Below, piece after piece: positions 8,174-17,170 of a DNA stretch of 50,508 bases (within the stretch, counting starts at the first letter, position 1; each line of letters begins with the position of its first letter). The stretch spans positions 85,104 to 135,611 of the forward strand of contig HF985651.1 in assembly GCA_000431155.1 (NCBI GenBank), read 5' to 3'. Source of the DNA: Bacteroides sp. CAG:927. GTDB taxonomy: Bacteria; Bacteroidota; Bacteroidia; Bacteroidales; Muribaculaceae. The position numbers were made by a program, and so were the translations under genes. The notes under the pieces were generated by a model, which was not told where the DNA came from, made no database searches, and saw only the letters and a list, made by a program, of their open reading frames with translations.

Positions 8174-9010
8174 ATGAAGATAGGAAAACAAAACGAGCTG
8201 ACAGTGGCACGAATTGTGGAGTTCGGCCTGTATCTGGCTGATGAGGAGGGCAACGAAGTGCTCCTTCCTGCGCGATACATTACCGATGTTCCGCAAGTCG
8301 GCGACAAAATGTCAGTGTTTGTATATACTGATTCCGAGGACAGGCCCGTGGCCACTACCGAGCATCCTTTTGCTCAGGTAGGGGAGTTCGCATTTCTTGA
8401 TGTCGTGGCCGTGACACGTATCGGGGCATTCCTTGATTGGGGATTGATGAAAGATATTCTATGCCCGTTTCGTGAGCAGAAAGTGCGCATGAATGTAGGC
8501 ATGCAATGTCTGGTGTATCTGTATCTTGACGATGCTTCCAAAAGGGTTGCCTGCTCGGCGAAGATTGAAAAATTTCTTGGCAATGTGCCTCCCGACTACA
8601 AACGTGGTCAAAAAGTCAGCGCTCTTGTGTACAAGCGCACCGATCAGGGCTACCTGTGCATAGTGGACAATCTGCATCAGGGCATGGTGTATCATACTTC
8701 GCTCTATGCTCCTTTGGAAATAGGGGAGGTTATGGAAGCGCATGTGGCAAAAGTGCGTCGCGATGGCAAGATTGACCTCGTGGCCGGTGGCGATGCCATG
8801 GAGCGTTCTCAGAATATAGCCGACCGCATCATAACAGCCATGCAGCAGAACGGCGGATTCTTGAATCTTGACGACAAATCATCGCCGATGGCCATAAGCG
8901 ACCAGTTGCACTGCAGCAAAAAAGATTTCAAAAAAGCAGTTGGGCATCTGCTAAAACAGGGTAAAATACGGCTTGAAGCCTCCGGTATGTCACTTTTTGA
9001 CTGTAAATAG
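8174..9010 (+). CDS. CvfB-like S1 RNA-binding protein
   Basis: A 278-aa protein with successive S1-type OB-fold units (about 1-65, 66-130 and 140-205) and a C-terminal winged-helix-like segment (about 215-278, with LHCSKKDFKKAVGHLLKQG). This is the layout of the CvfB/YitL family, RNA-binding proteins that influence virulence gene expression in Staphylococcus. The sequence TRIGAFLDWGLMKDILCPFREQ in the second unit is a family hallmark. It is probably cytoplasmic and monocistronic, with a divergent start region upstream and a terminator that includes its stop codon. Family call is strong; the RNA targets are unknown. Confidence 0.85.
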   Translation: MKIGKQNELTVARIVEFGLYLADEEGNEVLLPARYITDVPQVGDKMSVFVYTDSEDRPVATTEHPFAQVGEFAFLDVVAVTRIGAFLDWGLMKDILCPFREQKVRMNVGMQCLVYLYLDDASKRVACSAKIEKFLGNVPPDYKRGQKVSALVYKRTDQGYLCIVDNLHQGMVYHTSLYAPLEIGEVMEAHVAKVRRDGKIDLVAGGDAMERSQNIADRIITAMQQNGGFLNLDDKSSPMAISDQLHCSKKDFKKAVGHLLKQGKIRLEASGMSLFDCK

Positions 9011-9030
9011 CCAAAAAGTGGATTTTTTTT
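8991..9030 (+). terminator. Intrinsic terminator overlapping the cvfB-like stop codon
   Basis: A perfect 9-bp stem (8991-8999 with 9012-9020) encloses a 12-nt loop that contains the TAG stop (9008-9010) and is followed by eight T residues. The last codons of the gene therefore form the left arm. Confidence 0.75.
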
Positions 9031-9032
9031 GC

Positions 9033-9040
9033 CAACTTTG
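9033..9040 (+). promoter_or_regulatory. Putative -7 element for lpx operon
   Basis: CAACTTTG differs from TAnnTTTG at one position and lies 28 nt before the lpxD ATG. It sits immediately after the upstream terminator. The -33 element is unclear. Confidence 0.4.
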
Positions 9041-9067
9041 CACATTAATTACAATCAACCTCTTAAA

Positions 9068-10099
9068 ATGGAGTTTTCAGCCAATCAGATAGCCGCCCTT
9101 GTTAACGGAAACGTGGAGGGCGACGGAGAAGTTAAAATCAATACTTTTGCCAAAATTGAGGAAGGACATCCCGGTGCAATTTCTTTTTTGGCCAATCCCA
9201 AATACATCCATTACATATACACTACCAAATCGTCGGCTGTGCTCGTAAAGCGCGATTTCGTGCCCGAGCAGCCGGTGGAGGCAACGCTGATTCGTGTGGA
9301 CGACCCTTATGCCACAGTGGCTCATCTTCTCACTATGGTGCAGCAGATGATGACACCGGTTTACACCGGTATTGAGCAGCCTTGTTTTATTGCCGAGGGC
9401 GTGGAGATACCCGATAACGCTTACGTAGGGGCTTTTGCATATATCGGCAAGGGATGTAAGATAGATCCGGGAGCCAAAATTTATCCTCAGGCTTATCTCG
9501 GTGATAATGTGAGCATCGGTCCTGATACAATTATCTATCCCGGTGTGAAGATTTATCATGGTTGCAAGGTAGGAGCACGCTGCATCATTCATTCCGGTGC
9601 AGTGATTGGAGCCGATGGCTTCGGATTCGCTCCTGTGGCCGGCAGATATGACAAAATTCCTCAGATAGGTAACGTAGAGATTGCCGATGATGTCGAAATC
9701 GGTGCCAATACCACCGTCGACCGCGCCATGATGGGTAGCACACGCATAGCCAATGGCGTGAAACTCGACAATCTCATCCAGATAGCACACAACTGCACTG
9801 TGGGCGAAAGCACTGTCATGGCTGCTCAGGCAGGCGTGGCCGGAAGCACTCACATCGGCGCTCACTGCATGATTGGCGGTCAGGTTGGACTTGCCGGTCA
9901 CATTACCGTGGGCGATGGTGCGCAGATTGCTGCGCAATCGGGCACGCAAAAGAGCATAGCTCCCGGTGCCCGTTTGTTCGGATCTCCTGCTATGGATTTG
10001 CGCGAGTATGGGCGTCAGGCTGTGAATATCAAGAATTTGCCTGAACTTTATGCTTCGGTGCGCGAGCTTGAAAAAGAAATTAATAACATGAAAAAATAA
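9068..10099 (+). CDS. lpxD: UDP-3-O-acylglucosamine N-acyltransferase
   Basis: LpxD adds the second hydroxyacyl chain to UDP-3-O-acyl-glucosamine, the third step of lipid A synthesis in the cytoplasm. The 343-aa protein has the N-terminal uridine-binding domain (about 1-100) and a left-handed beta-helix of hexapeptide repeats (about 105-310), with the catalytic-His region LIQIAHNCTVG. The frame can be extended to a TTG at 9029, but that stretch overlaps the probable promoter element and gives an unrelated N-terminus. The ATG at 9068, giving MEFSANQIA, is the natural start. It is the first gene of the lpxD-lpxC/fabZ-lpxA operon. Confidence 0.93.
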   Translation: MEFSANQIAALVNGNVEGDGEVKINTFAKIEEGHPGAISFLANPKYIHYIYTTKSSAVLVKRDFVPEQPVEATLIRVDDPYATVAHLLTMVQQMMTPVYTGIEQPCFIAEGVEIPDNAYVGAFAYIGKGCKIDPGAKIYPQAYLGDNVSIGPDTIIYPGVKIYHGCKVGARCIIHSGAVIGADGFGFAPVAGRYDKIPQIGNVEIADDVEIGANTTVDRAMMGSTRIANGVKLDNLIQIAHNCTVGESTVMAAQAGVAGSTHIGAHCMIGGQVGLAGHITVGDGAQIAAQSGTQKSIAPGARLFGSPAMDLREYGRQAVNIKNLPELYASVRELEKEINNMKK

Positions 10100-10108
10100 A
10101 GCGTAATT

Positions 10109-11491
10109 ATGCGACAAGTTACTCTTAAATCACCGTTTTCGGTGCATGGCAAAGGTCTTCATACCGGCATGCAGATTGAAGCCGAATTTTGCCCGGCTCC
10201 CGAAAATCACGGATATAAAGTCCAGCGCATGGATCTTGACGGACAGCCCGTCATTGATGCGCTTGCTGAAAATGTGATTTCAACCACTCGCGGCACCGTT
10301 ATCGGTCGTGGTGAAGTTACCGTCAGCACTATTGAGCATGCTCTTGCAGCTCTGTATGCTTATGGCATTGATAACTGTCTTATCCGTGTCAATGGTCCCG
10401 AGATTCCTATTCTTGACGGCAGCGCACGTGAGTATGCCGAAAAAATTCAGGAAGTAGGCACCGAGGAGCAGAAAGCCGACAAAGATTTCTATATCGTCAA
10501 GCAGAAATTATCCATGCGCGATGAAAACACCGGCGCATCCATTGTTGTGCTTCCCGACTCGGATTTCTCTGTGGATGTCATGGTACAGTTTGACAGCCCC
10601 GTGCTTGCCAATCAGTATGCGTCCCTTGAAAACCTTGATGATTTTGCCAAGGAGATTGCTTCAAGTCGCACATTTGTCTTCGTTCGCGAGATTGAGACCC
10701 TCGTTAAGAACAATCTTATCAAAGGAGGAGACCTCGACAATGCTATTGTAATTTATGACAAAGTCATGGATCAGAGCGAGTTTGACCACATCGCCGACAT
10801 TATGGGTGCTCCTCACAAGCACGTTACCGAATTCGGCTTCATTCAGCCCACTCCGTTGAGCAGCGAAAACGAGCCTGCCCGCCATAAACTCCTTGACATA
10901 ATGGGAGATTTGGCTCTCATAGGCCGTCCTTTAAAAGGCAAAGTTATTGCTACCCGTCCCGGCCACAGCATCAACACCAAGTTTGCTCAGAAAATCCGCA
11001 AGGAGCTCAAGCGTCAGGACATTCAGGCCCCGCTCTATGATCCCAACAAGGCTCCTTTGATGGATAACCTCCGCATCCGTGAGCTTCTGCCGCACCGATA
11101 TCCTTTCTTGCTCGTTGATAAAATCATTGAGAAAGGTGAAAATTATATTGTCGGCATGAAGAACATCACAGCCAACGAACCGTTCTTTACCGGACATTTC
11201 CCGCAGGAACCCGTGATGCCCGGCGTGCTTCAGATTGAGGCAATGGCCCAGACCGGTGGCCTCCTCGTGCTCTCGACTGTTGATGACCCCGAACGCTATT
11301 CCACATATTTCATGAAGATTGACAATGTGAAATTCCGCAATAAGGTGGTTCCGGGCGATACTCTTATATTCCATGTGTCATTCATGACTGAATTGCGTCG
11401 CGGATGCGCCGTGATGAAAGGATACGCCTTTGTGGGCGAAAAAATTGTCAGTGAATGTGAATTCATGGCTCAGATAGTAAAAAACAAATAA
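10109..11491 (+). CDS. lpxC/fabZ: Bifunctional UDP-3-O-acyl-GlcNAc deacetylase / 3-hydroxyacyl-ACP dehydratase
   Basis: A 460-aa fusion. Residues 1 to about 310 are LpxC, the zinc deacetylase that commits the cell to lipid A synthesis: it has STIEHALAAL, the zinc-ligand region RHKLLDIMGDLALIG and RPGHSIN. Residues about 320-460 are FabZ, the hotdog-fold dehydratase of fatty acid synthesis: LLPHRYPFLLVD carries the catalytic His and MPGVLQIEAMAQ the catalytic Glu. The fusion is a known feature of Bacteroidota and may couple hydroxyacyl-ACP use by lipid A and phospholipid pathways. It starts 9 nt after lpxD and is followed by lpxA after 8 nt. Confidence 0.96.
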   Translation: MRQVTLKSPFSVHGKGLHTGMQIEAEFCPAPENHGYKVQRMDLDGQPVIDALAENVISTTRGTVIGRGEVTVSTIEHALAALYAYGIDNCLIRVNGPEIPILDGSAREYAEKIQEVGTEEQKADKDFYIVKQKLSMRDENTGASIVVLPDSDFSVDVMVQFDSPVLANQYASLENLDDFAKEIASSRTFVFVREIETLVKNNLIKGGDLDNAIVIYDKVMDQSEFDHIADIMGAPHKHVTEFGFIQPTPLSSENEPARHKLLDIMGDLALIGRPLKGKVIATRPGHSINTKFAQKIRKELKRQDIQAPLYDPNKAPLMDNLRIRELLPHRYPFLLVDKIIEKGENYIVGMKNITANEPFFTGHFPQEPVMPGVLQIEAMAQTGGLLVLSTVDDPERYSTYFMKIDNVKFRNKVVPGDTLIFHVSFMTELRRGCAVMKGYAFVGEKIVSECEFMAQIVKNK

Positions 11492-11499
11492 CATTAGAA

Positions 11500-12276
11500 A
11501 TGAAACAACCATTAGCTTACATACATCCCGCTGCCAAAATAGCTCCCAGTGTCGTAATTGATCCCTTCGTAACTATCGAACAGAATGTAGAGATAGGCGA
11601 GGGCACACGCATAGGCTCCAATGTCACCATAATGGAAGGTGCACGTATTGGTAAAAATTGCACCATATTCCCCGGTGCGGTGATTTCAGGCATACCTCAG
11701 GACCTCAAGTTCCGGGGCGAGGACACTCTTGCTATAATCGGCGACAACACCACCATTCGCGAATGTGTTACTGTCAACCGTGGCACTGCTGCCAAAGGTA
11801 AAACCGTAGTGGGCAGTAATTGCCTGATAATGGCATACAGCCACGTGGCTCATGACTGCGTGATTGGCGATAACGTGATTATATCCAATGCCACTCAGAT
11901 AGCCGGTGAGGTTGTCGTTGATAACTTTGCAGTAATCGGTGGCGGCACTCTTATTCATCAGTTCTGCCACATAGGTCCTCACGTAATGATTCAGGGTGGT
12001 GCATTGGTCAACAAGGATATTCCTCCTTATGTCAAGGCTGCCCGTGAGCCTATTGCTTATGCAGGAGTCAACTCCATCGGTCTTCGCCGTCGCGGATTCA
12101 CCTCCGAGGTTATACGCGACATTCAGGAAATCTACCGTTATCTGTATCTTTCCGGACTCAACAACACCGATGCCGTTGAGCGTATTGAAGCCGAGCTGCC
12201 GGCTACCAAGGAACGTGATGAAATAATTCTGTTTGTACGTAACTCCAAGCGTGGCATAATTCGCGGTTACGTATAA
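11500..12276 (+). CDS. lpxA: UDP-N-acetylglucosamine O-acyltransferase
   Basis: LpxA transfers a 3-hydroxyacyl chain from ACP to UDP-GlcNAc, the first step of lipid A synthesis. The 258-aa protein is a left-handed beta-helix of hexapeptide repeats (about 5-185) with the catalytic-His region MAYSHVAHDCVIGDN and HQFCHIGPHVMIQGG, then a helical C-terminal domain (about 190-258). Full length. It is last in the lpx operon and is followed by a strong terminator. Confidence 0.96.
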   Translation: MKQPLAYIHPAAKIAPSVVIDPFVTIEQNVEIGEGTRIGSNVTIMEGARIGKNCTIFPGAVISGIPQDLKFRGEDTLAIIGDNTTIRECVTVNRGTAAKGKTVVGSNCLIMAYSHVAHDCVIGDNVIISNATQIAGEVVVDNFAVIGGGTLIHQFCHIGPHVMIQGGALVNKDIPPYVKAAREPIAYAGVNSIGLRRRGFTSEVIRDIQEIYRYLYLSGLNNTDAVERIEAELPATKERDEIILFVRNSKRGIIRGYV

Positions 12277-12305
12277 TCCTTCTGCCGCATAATCTTATAA
12301 TACAA

Positions 12306-12352
12306 CGGGAGGGTGTCGTCAGTCTTACTGAGGCACCCTCCCGGATTTTTTG
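12306..12352 (+). terminator. Intrinsic terminator after lpxA
   Basis: A perfect 10-bp GC-rich stem (12306-12315 with 12334-12343) with a small inner hairpin in its loop is followed by a run of six T (12346-12351). It separates the lpx operon from the converging transglutaminase-fold gene. Confidence 0.85.
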
Positions 12353-12362
12353 TGTGTTATGG

Positions 12363-14975
12363 CTACTGTTCCAGCTTGTGGATAGTGTCAATAAGCGTGT
12401 CTCCGAGTCCTATGGTATATCCTTGGCTGATGAACACAATGCGGTTGAACGTATCGGCGATAATGAATATCGGCATATCAGAATTGGGAAGTTTCATAGC
12501 CTCTGTTATCTCTTTGGCCGACTGCCCGTTAATATCGGTGCCGAGGCTTACTGTAGAGGGAAGTCCCTTCATGAGCGATGCATCGGCGCGTTGCAGCTGA
12601 TCAGCATCCGGATAGAGCAGAATGATGCTGCGTCCCCATTTTTCAAGCTCCGGAGCCACAGCAGCTATGTCGCGCAGTGCATGGTTGGTAGGCTCATGGT
12701 TGGGCTTGAGTATGCCAAGCACATAATAACCGCGTCCGGTAGTGGAAAGCACCGATTTATCTGTGCCGGTCTTCTGGTCGTGATACAGGTTTTCGGCATT
12801 GAAGCTGCCTATCACCTGTACATCGGTGGAATCCTGACGGATAACGAGTGGCCGCACAGTGAGTGAGTCGGGTGCTACCTTGAAGAAGTCCATTCTTGAC
12901 AGCACACTGCCGTTGGCCATGCGCTGCCCCGTAACGAGCATGTACTCTCCCGCCTCAACCTCTGTCGGTTCTTTAAAAAGCGAGCTCCATGTGCCGTCTT
13001 CAGGATAATAGAGCAGTTGGTCTCTGCCACCGTCAAGTTTCGACAAAGTGAATTGGGTGTAATATTTCGGGTCGTCTATGCGTCCGGTGGTTGTAAAGGT
13101 TAACTGCAGCTTGCCCTTGGGTGTGGGAATAGCTTCCATTGGTGCCGTAAAATCGGCATCCGTCCACTGGTCGTTACTGTCTGCCCATTGTGGTTTGTAT
13201 GTGACCGGATCAATACGCGCCGGAATTCCCATGGCGCGTGCTCCTGCCACAAAGAATATGTCACGTGATATCGGTGCAGTGTAGCGGTAGGATAGGGTGG
13301 ATGACGGGTTCATGCGGGTAGTGGAGGGATACCACGCTGCCGTTCCGTCAATCGAGTCTGCCACCCATTTCACCCATTTCACCGGATTTGCTCTGAACTC
13401 ATTCTGTATTTGTGCAGGGAAATGTTTGTTGAAATCCTTGCGGAATGGTGTCAGCTCCTCGGTGTCGATGCGTGGAGAAAGTATATAATTGGCATACAGC
13501 TCTGTTGGATAGATGGGCGATGTCATGCAGTCAGCCAATATTTCCGGCTTCACATCGCTTATATCTTTTACATTCAGCGATTTGATAAGGCTCATGGCGC
13601 GGGCGCGGTCATGAGGCGGTGTGGAACGCAGAAACTCCGTCAGCACTGTATGATTGGCGCGTGCATGGCTCATCACATACTTCATGTCTTCCGCATTGAG
13701 ATTAAGTTCGGCGGCCAGTGCTTCCGCAGCCTCTGGAGTGGCAAATGTGGCGGCATACGCTCCGCGAATAGAATCCTCATAGGCCAGACGCACCTGATTG
13801 GCAGCCACCTGCGCATCGGTCACAGGTGTGAGGTTGTTGCCCGGTACGGGAGGCACTACATCCAGTTCCAGCACTCCGTTTTTGGCTTCTTTGCTCAGTG
13901 TTACGGTCACATTTTTGTCCTTGCCCACCGTGGTTTTGGTAAATCCGAATCCATCTTTTTTGTCGGCCCACACTATCAGGTCTCCAAGGCCGGTAATGAG
14001 TTCGGCATGCCCTTTGGAGTCAGTGACCTTTCCGACTATCGGATAAAACTCTCCGTAATTGTACAGCCTGAATGTCACGTATGCGTTTTCGGCCGGTGTG
14101 CCGTCACTGTTGAGCACCGTCACATGAGTGGTGTCAACAGGAGCATAATTTGACGTCACATTAATATCGGTGTAATTGAGCTGTTGAAGCAGCTTCTCTT
14201 CCGGTCCGTCATAGCGGCCATACACACGCGAGTTCATCAGCATTCCGCGCGAGGCCGGCGCATTGAACCATGCAAGGTTCAGCACCGGTTCTGGTTCACA
14301 AGCGCCAAGAAAATACCATTTGCCGTCTGCCCAGGCTTCTACCCAAGCATGATTGTCGTCGGTATGCGCCCAACGCGGGGTATATACCTGACGAGCCGGT
14401 ATTCCCATTGCACGCAGGGCGGCTACCGTGAATGTGGATTCTTCGCCGCAGCGTCCTATGGCGGTGTACACTGTAGCCAGCGGAGCATGAGTTCTGGCAT
14501 CCGATGGCTGATAGGTGGCTTTTTCGTGACACCAGTGGTTGATTTCAAGTATGGCATCACGCATTGACAGGTTTTTGACTCTGTCTTTAAGCTCGTTGTA
14601 GAATATCGGTCGGTGAAGATCAAGTGATTCGTTGTTGACGCGCACCGGCAATACAAAATGACGGAACTCACGGTCCGGCACCTTTGCGCCCCACGGCATC
14701 TCTTTGCGGGCCTGAAGCGTGGTGTTTACGTTGGTCAGATAGAAATCGGCATCATGGTCAGTGATGTCAGGCAACGGCATATAGGCATAGAGCACCATAA
14801 GTGCATCCCGCTGTTCCGGCGTAAGGGTGCGTGAGAACACATCCAGCAGAGCCTTGTCTGTGAGTTGCGATGTGCGCGCTTCAAAATCCTCGCGCACTGC
14901 GTTGTCGGCAATCTGTGCGTTGGCACTTAGCACAAATGCTGCGGCGAGAGCTATGGCTGTAAATCTGATATTCAT
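12363..14975 (-). CDS. Secreted transglutaminase-fold protein with thioredoxin-like C-terminal domain
   Basis: This 870-aa protein has a Sec signal peptide (1-20, ending SANA-Q). A transglutaminase-like cysteine domain follows (about 135-230), with GRCGEES (presumed nucleophile C176) and NHAWVEAW (H209). The third catalytic position, usually Asp in LD, reads LGACEPEP, so a canonical Asp is not apparent. A beta-rich segment (about 280-370) resembles an Ig/carboxypeptidase-regulatory domain. The last 150 residues look like a thioredoxin-like fold (ILLYPDA, DMPIFIIADTFNRIVF) without a CXXC pair. It is last in an operon with cutC (2-nt gap) and the GH29 fucosidase, and is likely periplasmic or surface-located. 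Peptidase or glycoamidase-type activity is possible; the substrate is unknown. Confidence 0.8.
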   Translation of the reverse strand: MNIRFTAIALAAAFVLSANAQIADNAVREDFEARTSQLTDKALLDVFSRTLTPEQRDALMVLYAYMPLPDITDHDADFYLTNVNTTLQARKEMPWGAKVPDREFRHFVLPVRVNNESLDLHRPIFYNELKDRVKNLSMRDAILEINHWCHEKATYQPSDARTHAPLATVYTAIGRCGEESTFTVAALRAMGIPARQVYTPRWAHTDDNHAWVEAWADGKWYFLGACEPEPVLNLAWFNAPASRGMLMNSRVYGRYDGPEEKLLQQLNYTDINVTSNYAPVDTTHVTVLNSDGTPAENAYVTFRLYNYGEFYPIVGKVTDSKGHAELITGLGDLIVWADKKDGFGFTKTTVGKDKNVTVTLSKEAKNGVLELDVVPPVPGNNLTPVTDAQVAANQVRLAYEDSIRGAYAATFATPEAAEALAAELNLNAEDMKYVMSHARANHTVLTEFLRSTPPHDRARAMSLIKSLNVKDISDVKPEILADCMTSPIYPTELYANYILSPRIDTEELTPFRKDFNKHFPAQIQNEFRANPVKWVKWVADSIDGTAAWYPSTTRMNPSSTLSYRYTAPISRDIFFVAGARAMGIPARIDPVTYKPQWADSNDQWTDADFTAPMEAIPTPKGKLQLTFTTTGRIDDPKYYTQFTLSKLDGGRDQLLYYPEDGTWSSLFKEPTEVEAGEYMLVTGQRMANGSVLSRMDFFKVAPDSLTVRPLVIRQDSTDVQVIGSFNAENLYHDQKTGTDKSVLSTTGRGYYVLGILKPNHEPTNHALRDIAAVAPELEKWGRSIILLYPDADQLQRADASLMKGLPSTVSLGTDINGQSAKEITEAMKLPNSDMPIFIIADTFNRIVFISQGYTIGLGDTLIDTIHKLEQ

Positions 14976-14977
14976 AA

Positions 14978-15724
14978 TTATTGGTTTGTGCGCATGGCAT
15001 GCGCTATTTGATTCACAATATCTGTATCGGTGGTCAGGCGTGTATATTCATCGGTCCCGGCGGCGCCCATCGACACCCCCTGATGCTTGTGTCGCATGCC
15101 GCTGGCAAGAGGAGCGCGGGCAGAGGCATGCAGCTCATGTACGCCGCCCTTTTTCATTATTTCGGCTGCATTTGAGGGTGACACGCCGCCACCGGCGAGT
15201 ATTGTCAGGCGTTCTCCTGCCTGTTGCTGTAAGCACTCCAGCATCTCCACGCCTTCCTGTGCTGAAGCTGCGCATCCCGAAGTCAGTACTCTGTGGCATC
15301 CGAGTTGTATGATGTCTTCAAGAGCTTCTTTGGGAGATCTCACCAGATCAAATGCGCGGTGAAATGTTATGCTCATGTCGCCGGCCTCACTCACCAGTTT
15401 TCTGCACAATGCCATATCAACATCCCCGTCCGGGGTCAGCGCACCTATCACCACTCCGTCTGCGCCAAGTTCGCGCATTGTTTTTATGTCATGGAGCATT
15501 ATGCCTGCCTCCTCATCGTCATAGAGAAAATCCCACGGACGCGGGCGTATGAGCACATGCACTTTTATTCCGGGCGTTTTCAGCGCGGCTGCCACAAATC
15601 CCGCTGACGGAGTCATTCCACCCTCGGCAAGACCGGAACACAGCTCCACGCGGTTGGCCCCGCCATTTGCCGCCGCATGCACGCTGTGCATGTCAGCTGC
15701 GCATATTTCAAGTTGCGGTGTCAT
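14978..15724 (-). CDS. cutC: CutC family protein
   Basis: A 248-aa TIM-barrel protein of the CutC family: it starts with LEICAADMHSVHAAANGGANRVELC and contains IRPRPWDFLYDD, FHRAFDL and LTSGCAASAQEG, all family signatures. CutC was named for copper homeostasis in E. coli, but that role is disputed and the enzyme activity is unknown. Its ATG overlaps the TAA stop of the upstream fucosidase gene by one base. Its own stop is 2 nt from the next start, so the three genes are tightly coupled. The setting with a fucosidase hints at sugar metabolism rather than metal handling; that is inference. Confidence 0.9.
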   Translation of the reverse strand: MTPQLEICAADMHSVHAAANGGANRVELCSGLAEGGMTPSAGFVAAALKTPGIKVHVLIRPRPWDFLYDDEEAGIMLHDIKTMRELGADGVVIGALTPDGDVDMALCRKLVSEAGDMSITFHRAFDLVRSPKEALEDIIQLGCHRVLTSGCAASAQEGVEMLECLQQQAGERLTILAGGGVSPSNAAEIMKKGGVHELHASARAPLASGMRHKHQGVSMGAAGTDEYTRLTTDTDIVNQIAHAMRTNQ

Positions 15725-17067
15725 TATTTGACCGATGTTTCAAGTTCTATGATATGGTCTATGGCCGTGGGCACGGAATCAAGGTGCAAGGTCACTCCAC
15801 CCTTGTTTTTGTGAGTGGTATAGCGCACTTTTTTGCCCGATTCAAATTCCTTGGCACTCTTCACCTTGCATGCGAGTGGCAGATGTATGTCGGCGGAGTC
15901 GGCAGCAAGTACGTGTACAAACAGAGTGTTCCCGCGGCGGGTGGTAGTGCCCCAGCTTTGTGCTGGAAAATCGCTGCCTGTGGTGCGGTATATTGTCTCG
16001 CCATACTTTTTCATCCATTGGCCTATCTCCTTAAGGCGGCTTACGGCCACTTCAGGAAGCTCGCCCGACGGCTGCGGCCCTATGTTGAGCAGCAGATTTG
16101 CGCCCATACCTGCGGTGTTTACGAGATAATGAATGAGTGTCTTCGTATCTTTGTAATCTTGGTCCTTGATTTTGTAGCCCCACATTCCGTTCATGGTTTG
16201 ACATGTTTCAAGGGGCAGATGTGAAATGTCCTGGCCTGACAGCCCTGCTGAATTTTGTCCCGGAATATCACGCTCGAATATCTGTATGTCCTCGCCGGGA
16301 TAAGGTGTTTGATGGTGGTTGTTGCCAATCAGACAGCGTGGCTGCAAACGGTGAATCATGGCATACTGCTCGGGAAGTTGCCAGTTGAAAGGCACCGAAT
16401 CTTCATCGTGGTCCCACCATCCGTCAAACCAAATGGCTCCCAGATCGCCATAGTTTGTAAGCAGTTCTGTGAGCTGTGCGTTCATGAATTCATAATACTT
16501 GGGCCAGTTGCGTTTTGTTGAGTCGCGTCCGGTGTACAACCCTGTTCTCCCCGACGGATAATCTTCGCGGGTCCAGTCTATATGTGAATAGTAGAGATGA
16601 AGCTTTATGCCCTGTTTGTGACATTCGTCTGCAAGCTCTTTGATTACATCGCGTTTGAAAGGGGTGGCATCCACTATGTTGTACGGCGATTGTTTTGTGT
16701 GCCACATTGAGAATCCGTCATGATGGCGTGAGGTAAAGCATATGTATTTGGCCCCAGATTCCTTGATAGCGCTGACCCATTCGGCTGCATTGAATCGTGC
16801 GGGATAAAATCCTCGTGCCGCTTTCGCATACTCCTTGGCATTTACATTGGAGTTCAGGTACCATTCTCCTTGCCCGAACATTGAGTATATGCCCCAATGC
16901 AGGAATATGCCGAATCCTGCGTCGGCAAACTCCTGACACGCCTCAAGTATTTCCGGAGTAGGGGTGTAAGTTGAATTTCTGTCCGGATCTTGGATTTCCG
17001 TCGCTGCATAGGTCCCCATGGAGGTCGCGAGCATGGCGGCTGCAACGGTTATATAACGTAAATTCAT
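15724..17067 (-). CDS. Alpha-L-fucosidase, GH29
   Basis: A 447-aa exported glycoside hydrolase that releases terminal L-fucose from glycans such as mucin or milk oligosaccharides. After a signal peptide (about 1-22) comes the GH29 catalytic barrel with GIFLHWGIYSM, FTSRHHDGFSMW and WFDGWWD, where D215 is the likely nucleophile. The C-terminal beta domain (about 350-447) is short. The frame runs on to 17103, but the ATG at 17067 starts directly at a good signal peptide and is preferred. It is the first gene of the fucosidase-cutC-transglutaminase-fold operon. Linkage specificity cannot be told from sequence alone. Confidence 0.92.
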   Translation of the reverse strand: MNLRYITVAAAMLATSMGTYAATEIQDPDRNSTYTPTPEILEACQEFADAGFGIFLHWGIYSMFGQGEWYLNSNVNAKEYAKAARGFYPARFNAAEWVSAIKESGAKYICFTSRHHDGFSMWHTKQSPYNIVDATPFKRDVIKELADECHKQGIKLHLYYSHIDWTREDYPSGRTGLYTGRDSTKRNWPKYYEFMNAQLTELLTNYGDLGAIWFDGWWDHDEDSVPFNWQLPEQYAMIHRLQPRCLIGNNHHQTPYPGEDIQIFERDIPGQNSAGLSGQDISHLPLETCQTMNGMWGYKIKDQDYKDTKTLIHYLVNTAGMGANLLLNIGPQPSGELPEVAVSRLKEIGQWMKKYGETIYRTTGSDFPAQSWGTTTRRGNTLFVHVLAADSADIHLPLACKVKSAKEFESGKKVRYTTHKNKGGVTLHLDSVPTAIDHIIELETSVK

Positions 17068-17100
17068 GGCAAAAATGTGATGTAATAGATTGTATATTAG

Positions 17101-17147
17101 CAAAAACGGAACTCATGCCGGTTGTGATGTCAGGGTATGAGTTCCGT
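17101..17147 (-). terminator. Intrinsic terminator after DUF3127 gene
   Basis: Read on the minus strand, a 14-bp stem with one mismatch (17134-17147 with 17106-17119) is followed by TTTTTG, 24 nt after the stop codon. Confidence 0.75.
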
Positions 17148-17170
17148 GTAGAAGGTGGTTGTTTCTTTAT

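Noticed and set aside
9029..9067. Extended N-terminus of LpxD from TTG 9029
   Set aside because: The stretch covers the probable promoter element and encodes residues unlike any LpxD start; ATG 9068 is better.
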